Below, one piece after another: positions 1-7,965 of a stretch of 32,113 nucleotides of DNA. The DNA is from Bacteroidota bacterium. Its GTDB lineage: Bacteria; Bacteroidota; Bacteroidia; Chitinophagales; UBA10324. The notes beneath the pieces are model-generated. The model did not search any database. It had not been told where the DNA came from and saw only the letters and a list, made by a program, of their open reading frames with translations. The stretch is from positions 1 to 32,113 of the forward strand of contig JAFDYS010000015.1 of assembly GCA_018267315.1 (NCBI GenBank). The letters are read 5' to 3'. Numbering within the stretch: the stretch's first letter is position 1; every line of letters begins with the position of its first letter. The position numbers and the translations under genes were made by a program.

Positions 1-858
<858 letters not shown>

Positions 859-953
859 TCAGTTATTTGTTAATGGTTAATTGTTATTGTATGAGGAGGA
901 TGTGATGAACTGAGATTCAGATTTGAATGAATAACAATTCACGATTGACTTTT

Positions 954-1232
954 TCAGAGTACAGCGAAAATGTCGCTCTCGCGCATGATTAAATAGTCGT
1001 CGCCGTCAATGGTGATTTCCGTACCGGAATATTTTCCGTAGAGAACAGAGTCGCCGACTTTCACGGTCATGGGTTCATCTTTTTTGCCTGATCCCACGGC
1101 CACTACCTTGCCCCTTTGCGGTTTTTCCTTGGCGGTGTCAGGGATGATGATGCCGCCGGCGGTTTTTTCTTCAGCTGCGCTGGGTTGCACAAGCACCCGG
1201 TCAGCAAGTGGTTTAATTGAAACTTTTGCCAT
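954..1232 (-). CDS. groES: GroES co-chaperonin (10 kDa)
   Basis: Heptameric lid of the GroEL folding chamber. The 92-residue product has the usual family length. It shows the N-terminal KPLADRVLV strand, the mobile loop [18 protein letters not shown] (about residues 21-38) that docks on GroEL, and the C-terminal [13 protein letters not shown]. It is the first gene of a groES-groEL pair. A near-consensus Bacteroidota promoter lies about 100 bp upstream. No CIRCE operator (TTAGCACTC and its inverted copy) is visible between 1233 and 1503, so HrcA control is not supported by the sequence. Confidence 0.98.
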   Translation of the reverse strand: MAKVSIKPLADRVLVQPSAAEEKTAGGIIIPDTAKEKPQRGKVVAVGSGKKDEPMTVKVGDSVLYGKYSGTEITIDGDDYLIMRESDIFAVL

Positions 1233-1329
1233 ATTGATTTTGAGTTTTAGGTTAAGAAATTTGATTTACCAGTGTGCATTCCTTCAAACACTGATGAAGG
1301 AAAATGAATCCCGGGAAAATTTGGGACCG

Positions 1330-1360
1330 CGAAAGTACCTGCTATTCATGTGCCATCCAA
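1330..1360 (-). promoter_or_regulatory. Putative groES promoter
   Basis: On the minus strand TTG (1360-1358), a 20-nt spacer, then TACTTTCG (1337-1330), a 7-of-8 match to the Bacteroidota -7 consensus TAnnTTTG. It would give a 5' leader of about 90 nt before groES. It was placed by pattern only, and the single mismatch lowers certainty. Confidence 0.4.
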
Positions 1361-1503
1361 GGATGAACGCAAAATGTGTCAGTACAGGCAGCAAAAACTG
1401 ACTTTGAAGAACTTCTTTGGTGACAAGATTTCAGGAAACGGACTTAATAGGTGCTTATTCCAGCAGTTGAATGGCAACATATAAATGGCTTGGCATCCCT
1501 GCT

Positions 1504-2250
1504 TCATGAATGCCAAAGGGTGACCCGACTATGGTCCCGTGGATCATACTTCACCCAAATGGTTGCACCGGGTTGGAATTTTGAAAGTGCCGTTTCACCT
1601 ACCACACCCTTTGCCTCCGCTTCGAAGGGGGACTCGCCTTCCGGTTTCACTTCGAGCCAGAAACCCATCAGCGGATTGTTTCCATTTACCCGGATGTTCA
1701 TCGACCAGTTGCGGATAACAGTGGCCTGCGCCATGATTCCTGAAGCGAGAATTTCATTATTATGATCATTCAGTTGGCGAAGCATGGATTCTGCTTGATC
1801 GCGCATTTGATTGTCCACCGGCATTTGTTGAGAGACTCCTTCCACAGCAATTGACTCAGGTCTATTGGGATCTACTTTGACTGACAGGATGCTGCCCGGT
1901 TGATAATACCCCACCTGCAACCGGTTGACCACGGTTTTCAATTCAGCTTCATACGGTGCACCTGACTTTCGCTGCACCTTAAGCTTGAGCTTAACCACCG
2001 GGTTTTCGTTGATGGTCATGTTGGTGTCACTGATCTCGAGCACTGTAGCAGTGGCGGGCTCTCCGGTTTTGATCAGGCGTGACTGAGCGAAAATGGGTTT
2101 CAGGAATTTCAAATACATCCAACCGAACACTACCACAAACGGAATTGCGAATAAAAGTCCCCATATACCTGCCGTTGCGACGGCCGCACCCACTCCCACA
2201 ATTAGACCAATGGCGCCGCCGATTAGACCGATGATGATGCCGGCTTTCAT
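1504..2250 (-). CDS. Membrane-anchored protein with two copies of a DUF3592-like domain
   Basis: Function unknown; 248 residues. The N-terminus is two hydrophobic segments (about residues 3-29 and 31-53, rich in Gly/Ala/Val). Two copies of one domain follow: copy 1 about residues 58-137 (TGEPATATVLEI ... YQPGSILSVKVDPNRPESI) and copy 2 about 166-247 (SGIMAQATVIRN ... FQPGATIWVKYDPRDHSRV). Each has an opening G-x-A-x-A-T-V strand and a closing QPG-V-VDP element, which resembles the DUF3592-type beta-rich fold often found beside transmembrane helices. The start is 9 bp past the stop of the upstream peptidase gene, so the two are probably one transcript. The family name is from pattern memory, not a search. 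Confidence 0.75.
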   Translation of the reverse strand: MKAGIIIGLIGGAIGLIVGVGAAVATAGIWGLLFAIPFVVVFGWMYLKFLKPIFAQSRLIKTGEPATATVLEISDTNMTINENPVVKLKLKVQRKSGAPYEAELKTVVNRLQVGYYQPGSILSVKVDPNRPESIAVEGVSQQMPVDNQMRDQAESMLRQLNDHNNEILASGIMAQATVIRNWSMNIRVNGNNPLMGFWLEVKPEGESPFEAEAKGVVGETALSKFQPGATIWVKYDPRDHSRVTLWHS

Positions 2251-2259
2251 GCTTGGTAA

Positions 2260-3630
2260 CTATTTGCCGGCCAACTCAGCGTAGTAATGATAGAAGTACG
2301 GGATCGTTTCAATGCCTTTGTAGAAATTGAACAATCCATAGCTTTCATTAGGGGAATGAAGTGCATCAATGTCAAGACCGAATCCCATAAGAACAGTGTT
2401 GAGTCCGAGAATTTTTTTGAATGATGCCACTACCGGAATACTTCCGCCCTCGAACGTAGGAATCGGTTTTTTACCGAATGACTTTTCCATGGCCTTGCTC
2501 GCCGCAGCATAAGCGAGAGAATCGGTCGGCGTCATCGCCGCTTCTCCGCCATGATGGGCCATTACTTTAACGGTAACTGATTTGGGAGCAATGCTCATAA
2601 TGTGCCGGGTAAATATCTCAGTAATCTTCGCCGAACTTTGATTGGGTACGAGTCGCATGGAAATTTTAGCCGTGGCTTTTGAGGGTAACACCGTTTTGGC
2701 TCCGGCTCCGGTATAGCCGCCCCAGATGCCGTTGCAATCAAGCGTCGGTCGAATAGTGGCGCGTTCAATGGTGGTAAAACCGGTCTCTCCTTCGATATCA
2801 CTGATGCCAAGTTCCTTTTTATAATCTTCCAGTTCGAAGGGTCTTTTGGCCATTTCGGCACGTTGCTCAGCCGTGTATTCCACCACATCATCATAAAAGC
2901 CGGGGATGGTGATCCTGAAGTTTTCATCTTTCAATGATGTGATCATTCTGGCCAATACATTGATGGGATTGGCCACCGCACCGCCGTATACGCCTGAATG
3001 CAAGTCACGATTCGCACCGGTAACTTCCACCTCCATGTAACTCAGTCCGCGCAATCCCACCGTGATGGAAGGACAATCATTTGCAATCATGGAAGTATCG
3101 CTCACGAGCACCACGTCCGCTTTCAGTTTTTCTTTATTCTTCGAAAGAAAATCATCGAGGTGAATAGAACCGATTTCTTCCTCCCCTTCAAACATGAACT
3201 TCACATTGCAGGGCAGCGCATTCATCCCGGTCATGATCTCAAGCGCCTTCACGTGCATGTACACCTGTCCTTTGTCATCACACGAACCGCGGGCGTAGAT
3301 TCTTTCATTCCGCACTTCCGGTTCAAAAGGCGGCGACTTCCACAGTTCATACGGGTCTGCCGGCTGCACATCATAGTGCCCATAAACCAGCACGGTTGGC
3401 TTTGCGGGATCAACGATCTTTTCACCATACACCACCGGGAAGCCATCCGTCGGGATGAGTTCGCAGTTGACGGCACCGGCTTCTTCAAGATGCTTCTTCA
3501 GAAACTCAGCCGCTTCGAACATATCATCATTGAATTTTGGATCAGCACTTACAGAGGGAATGCGGAGCCATCCCATGAGTTCATCGAGATACCGCTGCTT
3601 ATTCTGATTGAGGACAGGTAACACTTCCAT
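2260..3630 (-). CDS. M20-family metallopeptidase (dipeptidase)
   Basis: Zinc-dependent exopeptidase/dipeptidase of the M20 (ArgE/DapE/CPG2) clan; 456 residues, normal for the family. Visible metal-site elements are GHYDVQPAD (about residues 84-92, His85 and Asp87), GSCDDKG (about 115-121, bridging Asp118/119), the catalytic EGEEEIGS (about 148-155), VSDTS (Asp178), and a C-terminal ALHSPNES histidine. The dimerisation domain (about 195-340) contains SGVYGGAVANP. There is no signal peptide, so it is cytosolic and probably completes peptide degradation to amino acids. A perfect TATCTTTG box lies just upstream. Substrate specificity cannot be read from sequence. Confidence 0.93.
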   Translation of the reverse strand: MEVLPVLNQNKQRYLDELMGWLRIPSVSADPKFNDDMFEAAEFLKKHLEEAGAVNCELIPTDGFPVVYGEKIVDPAKPTVLVYGHYDVQPADPYELWKSPPFEPEVRNERIYARGSCDDKGQVYMHVKALEIMTGMNALPCNVKFMFEGEEEIGSIHLDDFLSKNKEKLKADVVLVSDTSMIANDCPSITVGLRGLSYMEVEVTGANRDLHSGVYGGAVANPINVLARMITSLKDENFRITIPGFYDDVVEYTAEQRAEMAKRPFELEDYKKELGISDIEGETGFTTIERATIRPTLDCNGIWGGYTGAGAKTVLPSKATAKISMRLVPNQSSAKITEIFTRHIMSIAPKSVTVKVMAHHGGEAAMTPTDSLAYAAASKAMEKSFGKKPIPTFEGGSIPVVASFKKILGLNTVLMGFGLDIDALHSPNESYGLFNFYKGIETIPYFYHYYAELAGK

Positions 3631-3651
3631 CGATTATTTTTTTAGGAACGG

Positions 3652-3659
3652 CAAAGATA
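3652..3659 (-). promoter_or_regulatory. -7 box upstream of the M20 peptidase gene
   Basis: TATCTTTG on the minus strand, a perfect TAnnTTTG, followed by C as is common in this phylum. It ends 21 bp before the peptidase ATG at 3630, giving a very short leader. No convincing -33 TTG at 19-21 bp was seen. Confidence 0.5.
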
Positions 3660-3719
3660 GACGGACATCCCGCTCATAAAAAGAATTATGGCAGGCAAGT
3701 GGATCTTCACTGAGGAACC

Positions 3720-3747
3720 ATCAGTGCTCCAGTTACTGATTTTTTTT
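3720..3747 (+). terminator. Orphan terminator-like hairpin (plus strand)
   Basis: ATCAGT (3720-3725) and ACTGAT (3735-3740) form a 6-bp stem with a 9-nt loop followed by a run of T (3740-3747), as in an intrinsic terminator read on the plus strand. No plus-strand gene lies upstream; the neighbour is the oppositely oriented peptidase. It sits before the promoter of the next gene. It could end an unannotated short or antisense transcript, or be chance. Confidence 0.35.
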
Positions 3748-3817
3748 ATGCCAGCAAAAAAAAATTCGTCTGTGATCATTTTGATTCTTACGTCATAAAG
3801 ATTTAATCAATATCAGG

Positions 3818-3847
3818 TTGCACAATTCAGAATTACCAATACATTTG
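3818..3847 (+). promoter_or_regulatory. Promoter for the T9SS cargo gene
   Basis: TTG (3818-3820), a 19-nt spacer, and a perfect TACATTTG -7 box (3840-3847) on the plus strand. This is canonical Bacteroidota promoter geometry, and the ATG follows about 39 bp downstream at 3887. Confidence 0.65.
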
Positions 3848-3886
3848 ACGCTCCTAAAACATTTTTTCACTTAAACCAAAAAGCAA

Positions 3887-5380
3887 ATGAAGAAAGTATC
3901 CTTATTGTTTTCCATGATCGCACTGATGGGGTTCAGTGCCATGGCGCAGCAGCCGAATCAACAACAGATTCGTGAAAAGAAATCTCAAGCCACGATCACT
4001 ACCACCGGCCACGCGCTTCAAATGCCGAAGCCCGACGGATTGCTGGTGACTGATACGTTCGGTAACCTGATTGACTGCGACACCGTGTTTTACATCTGGC
4101 AGTTTGCTACGAATGACTGGCTTTCCGGCCACAACAGCTACATTGATAGCGCAAAGGCAGAACGCTACCAGGGAATTCCCGGCGACCAGATTGATGGCTT
4201 GTGGGTTTTCTTTGGCGATGCTACTTATACCAACTCCAATACACAGAAGTGTCACCTGAGAGTTTGGGATGATAACGGTATTGGCAATACTCCGGGAACC
4301 AAACTTGGCACCGTTGACCGTACGCACAAATCAATTGCTGATGACATTGCTGCCGGCAACCTCACCACGGTTTATTTCGGCACTCCCATTACCATGCCGG
4401 CAGGCGGAAACTTCTATGCCGGTGTTGAATTGGATTACAAACTGAAGAACGGTTTACCTGTTTGGGACAGCACCCGTTCAGTAACACTTGTCAACTCAGA
4501 AATTGTCGACATTGATGGTAACGGACAATCTTGCGGCGACACTACCTACAACACTGCATGGGAAAAATGGAGCGATGGCACCTGGCATTCTTATGTGTAC
4601 TCATATGGACTTGGAACCCGTAACCCGGTATTCCCGATTGTGAGTACCAACACCGGTTGCACCATCACGATTAATCCTTCAGCTGCCACTATTTGCAAAG
4701 GCAAGCAGGTTTCTCTTACTGCCAGCGGTGCCGCTACATACAGTTGGGCGCCTTCAACTGGTTTGAACTGCGTTACCTGTGCTACTGTTAGCGCCAAGCC
4801 GAATGCAACCACCACCTATACCGTTACCGGTGACGGCGGTGCTTGCTCAGCTACAGTGAAGGTTACAGTGAACACTGTTCCCGGAGCAGGCGTACAAATG
4901 GGTACCTGCAGCGGCGGCGCAGTGCTGCTTACCAGAACCGGTTCGCCTGCAACAGGTGTTTCCTTCCAGTGGTATAAGAACAATGCAGTAATTGCCGGAG
5001 CTACTAACAACACTTATTCTGCAACGGTTACAGCTCAATACAAAGTGAAGGTTACAAACAACACCACCGGTTGCACCAAGACTTCACCGAACGTATCAGT
5101 AACGATCAATTGCAAAACGACTGATGCAATCAGTGGCTTTGAGGCATCTGTTTATCCGAATCCGTTCACCAAATCTATGAGCGTGAATTTCGCAACAGGT
5201 TCTACAGAAACTGCTACCGTTGCATTGCTCGATTTCAGCGGCAAGATGATCCGCGAGTTTCGCAATGTTGACGTTTCTTCTCCTCTTGAAATCAATGAAA
5301 ACCTCTCCGCAGGAGTTTACTTCGTGAGAGTAGTTCAGGGTGGAAATGAGAAGATGCTTAAAGTGGTTAAGAGCGAATAA
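3887..5380 (+). CDS. Secreted T9SS cargo protein with Ig-like/PKD-like repeats
   Basis: Exported protein of unknown ligand or activity, 497 residues. A Sec signal peptide occupies residues 1-20 (MKKVSLLFSMIALMGFSAMA), with cleavage likely before QQ. A beta-rich N-terminal domain (about 45-255) contains many aromatic residues and Cys. Two Ig/PKD-like repeats follow at about 260-330 (CTITINPSAATICKGKQVSL; YSWAP; TTYTVTGDG) and 335-410 (GVSFQWYKNNAVIAGATNNT). The C-terminal 80 residues are a type A T9SS sorting domain: YPNPF near residue 422, the GVYFVRV strand and a basic end (KMLKVVK). It should cross the outer membrane by T9SS and become surface-attached or released. No catalytic motif was recognised. 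It is monocistronic between its own promoter and a terminator. Confidence 0.9.
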   Translation: MKKVSLLFSMIALMGFSAMAQQPNQQQIREKKSQATITTTGHALQMPKPDGLLVTDTFGNLIDCDTVFYIWQFATNDWLSGHNSYIDSAKAERYQGIPGDQIDGLWVFFGDATYTNSNTQKCHLRVWDDNGIGNTPGTKLGTVDRTHKSIADDIAAGNLTTVYFGTPITMPAGGNFYAGVELDYKLKNGLPVWDSTRSVTLVNSEIVDIDGNGQSCGDTTYNTAWEKWSDGTWHSYVYSYGLGTRNPVFPIVSTNTGCTITINPSAATICKGKQVSLTASGAATYSWAPSTGLNCVTCATVSAKPNATTTYTVTGDGGACSATVKVTVNTVPGAGVQMGTCSGGAVLLTRTGSPATGVSFQWYKNNAVIAGATNNTYSATVTAQYKVKVTNNTTGCTKTSPNVSVTINCKTTDAISGFEASVYPNPFTKSMSVNFATGSTETATVALLDFSGKMIREFRNVDVSSPLEINENLSAGVYFVRVVQGGNEKMLKVVKSE

Positions 5381-5403
5381 GATTTTAGGGTTAGAAAATT
5401 TGG

Positions 5404-5432
5404 AAAGGGTTCGGCACTGCCGGACCCTTTTT
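5404..5432 (+). terminator. Intrinsic terminator after the T9SS cargo gene
   Basis: AAAGGGTTCGG (5404-5414) pairs with CCGGACCCTTT (5420-5430), one G-U pair, with a CACTG loop, followed by a T run. It lies about 24 bp past the stop codon. The rest of 5433-5658 shows nothing I can support. Confidence 0.85.
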
Positions 5433-5658
5433 CATTTTTACCATTCAAAGTGTACCACCATGGAGTTCATATGATGCGCCTTGTTGATAATGCCCGCTTT
5501 GTCGCAATACAAGGACACTGACCGATACCGCATTGGATATCCCGATTTCCCCTGCCAAAAATTCTGCGTTGTAAGATGAACTTTTGTTAACAGCCGCTCC
5601 GGGAACCGAGTAATCAGTTTGTCGCCCGGTAAACGGTTTCATCTTAAATGCGCCAGAC

Positions 5659-7830
5659 ATGAATAGAAGCTTACCTTCCGCATTACTCCTGTGTTTCTTT
5701 CTTATCCATCATTCGCATGCATATACGGTAACGCAAGTCGCAGCTTCCTACAAAGACGGTCAGGTTTTTCTTAAGTGGCAAAATCCGGGAGCGTCAAATC
5801 TCAAGTATCATGTTTACCGGTCCACGTCACCCATCAGTACTTCTGCTGATCTGGCTTCCAGTTATTATGTAGGCAATGTGAGAGATAACTCGGGAGTGAA
5901 TATTCGCAAGTCGAACCTGGAAGGCAGTACATATTATTTCACCATTGATCCCGCGAATGGGCCGCTGGCTGAAGGCACGGGACTTTATGTAAACACATGT
6001 ACTGATAATCTCGCCTGGTACTATGCGGTGGTCACCGAAAATGCGAATAACGGACAGGACGACACGCAGATAAATCCCGGCGAAAACAGCCTCACCTCAC
6101 CGGTGCAGGAAACGATTGCGGCCCCGCAGCCCATCCTGCAGCAAACCTCGGTAGCCGGCGACGTGACTTCAATGCAATACGTGATCTGGGGTAATAATGC
6201 GGATGCTCCGGACATGCCGGCATTCAACAATGTGGGTTCCTTTGGATACAATTTCACATTCTTTAAACGGGGATCAGCGCCCGCTCCTCTTTACGTGTAT
6301 TTCAGAAGCACTGATCCGTTCACACCCATCATGTCTGACTTTGCTTCGGGTCGCCACGTATTGCTTATGGATGATTGGTTGCCTAACGGACAAGCCACGG
6401 ACTGGTTTGGACATCATGAAGACTATGACATTTATTCATACAACAATCCTGAATGGACCAGCGGTACCGTAAAAGCATACACTCAAAAGCGAGTGTATTA
6501 TACAATTCATTGGGTGATCAATTACTGCCCTGTGCTTGCCGACCAGGTTTATGCATCGGGTTCATCACACAACGGCTTGGGCGCCGCACTTACTGCCCAG
6601 TTGCATCCTGAATTATTTGCCGCCATCTGGACTTCGGTTACACCTATACTGGTCAAAGCAGTGAACGGCAGCGAGTGGGAAAACATCTGGTGCGCTTCTA
6701 ATAAGAACCTGGCCACGGATATTACAGATCCTGAAACGGGTGAAGCTTTCCGGATCAATGATTTGCTGGATCTGCGGCATATGTATGATGTGAATTATGG
6801 TGGCGGCATCCCTTACATTGCCGGCATACATGGCAAAGAAGATTATACGGTGGGCTGGGTGGAAGCCAAACACTGGTATGACAGCGTGAATGTTTCCAAC
6901 CAAGGCGGCGTGTGGTATTGGGATCAGCGGGAGCATGACGGAGACGGTAAGCAGTTTACCGATGACGAGATCAAAATTGATTTCAGCCGCTTTTCCACCG
7001 AGCGATTTTATCCGGCTTTTTCTCATTGCACCGTGAACCAGGACCCGGGTGACGGCAGCCGCAATTCGGGCTCACCGTTTGGCGCTATCAATGGATTTCT
7101 CGATTGGTTTGATGACAAACTGGTGGATGATGCGTGTAAAGTTTCCGCCAAGATTTTCATTAAGGACATGACCGTGGGCGGTGTGCTTCAGCCGCAATAT
7201 GATTCTTGCTTTGCCGACGTCACATTCCGGCGTGTTCAGAATTTTCATCCTGAGATCGGTGCGAAACTGGTGTGGTGGGTGATGAGCGCAAGCGGGCAAA
7301 TCATGCAACAGGGGAATATGATTTACGACGGGAAACCCATCTCCATTCAACAGGCGAAAATCCTTCGCAATGGAAGTTTTGTACGAGTGAAACTGAAGGG
7401 CTGCGATGACAGTGACGGTGAAGAACGGGATGCCGGTCCTTCCTTGACTGAAGGGGATGTTCCCTTCCCGCCGGTGAATTCTGATGAAACGGAATTGGAT
7501 GCGGTAAGCCGTACAAAAAGCAGTGAAGCCGACGAGATGATCATGGGATCAGGAACAAACCTGAAAAACCTGAATGACGATGATGATAATGATGCATATC
7601 CCAGCGTGCATTTCTACCGGAGCGGCAGCGGCTATGTAGTGGAAACAAAACTTGACAAGCCGATGGATGTATTGGTGCAGATGACTGATATGACCGGGCG
7701 CATTCACATTTTTCGCCGCGAGCACATGGTGGACGGCAGCAATGAATTCAACATTGACGCGTACCGTGGAAATTATTTACTGACACTTTACTCGCCTCAG
7801 TTCACCTATCAGCGCAAAATCAGTTTTTAG
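5659..7830 (+). CDS. Secreted alpha/beta-hydrolase-like protein with fibronectin-III-like N-terminus
   Basis: 723-residue exported protein; the activity is not certain. Signal peptide about residues 1-21 (LLLCFFLIHHSHA). Residues about 22-150 resemble a fibronectin type III module (VAASYKDGQVFLKWQNPG, then YHVYRSTSPIS). The middle has hydrolase-like features: GSSHNGLGAA (about residues 300-309) resembles the GxSxxG nucleophile elbow of esterases, and a later GIHGKEDYTVGW and REHDGDG could hold acid and histidine residues. An acidic linker (NLNDDDDNDAYP, about 635-646) precedes a beta-rich C-terminal domain of about 75 residues ending YLLTLYSPQFTYQRKISF. That domain resembles a T9SS sorting domain but lacks a clear PNP motif. 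A plausible role is extracellular ester or polymer hydrolysis. The gene follows the cargo gene but after a terminator, so it is probably transcribed separately. Confidence 0.75.
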   Translation: MNRSLPSALLLCFFLIHHSHAYTVTQVAASYKDGQVFLKWQNPGASNLKYHVYRSTSPISTSADLASSYYVGNVRDNSGVNIRKSNLEGSTYYFTIDPANGPLAEGTGLYVNTCTDNLAWYYAVVTENANNGQDDTQINPGENSLTSPVQETIAAPQPILQQTSVAGDVTSMQYVIWGNNADAPDMPAFNNVGSFGYNFTFFKRGSAPAPLYVYFRSTDPFTPIMSDFASGRHVLLMDDWLPNGQATDWFGHHEDYDIYSYNNPEWTSGTVKAYTQKRVYYTIHWVINYCPVLADQVYASGSSHNGLGAALTAQLHPELFAAIWTSVTPILVKAVNGSEWENIWCASNKNLATDITDPETGEAFRINDLLDLRHMYDVNYGGGIPYIAGIHGKEDYTVGWVEAKHWYDSVNVSNQGGVWYWDQREHDGDGKQFTDDEIKIDFSRFSTERFYPAFSHCTVNQDPGDGSRNSGSPFGAINGFLDWFDDKLVDDACKVSAKIFIKDMTVGGVLQPQYDSCFADVTFRRVQNFHPEIGAKLVWWVMSASGQIMQQGNMIYDGKPISIQQAKILRNGSFVRVKLKGCDDSDGEERDAGPSLTEGDVPFPPVNSDETELDAVSRTKSSEADEMIMGSGTNLKNLNDDDDNDAYPSVHFYRSGSGYVVETKLDKPMDVLVQMTDMTGRIHIFRREHMVDGSNEFNIDAYRGNYLLTLYSPQFTYQRKISF

Positions 7831-7854
7831 GTATATCATATTGGATTATCCCAT

Positions 7855-7895
7855 GGGTGCAGACGCTGCTACGATCGTACTGCACCCTTTTATTT
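7855..7895 (+). terminator. Intrinsic terminator after the hydrolase-like gene
   Basis: GGGTGCAG (7855-7862) pairs with CTGCACCC (7880-7887), an 8-bp perfect stem around a 17-nt loop, followed by TTTTATTT. It sits 25 bp past the stop and separates this gene from the convergent gcvP. Confidence 0.75.
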
Positions 7896-7965
7896 ATCCT
7901 GATATCAAATCCATCAACTGCGTTACCTGGAATGGTGAAGCAGCAACAGTTCCTATCCAAAAAAA

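Noticed and set aside
5445..5660. 71-codon minus-strand frame in the gap before the hydrolase-like gene
   Set aside because: No recognisable motif, no promoter, and it abuts the start of the next gene; nothing supports it as coding.
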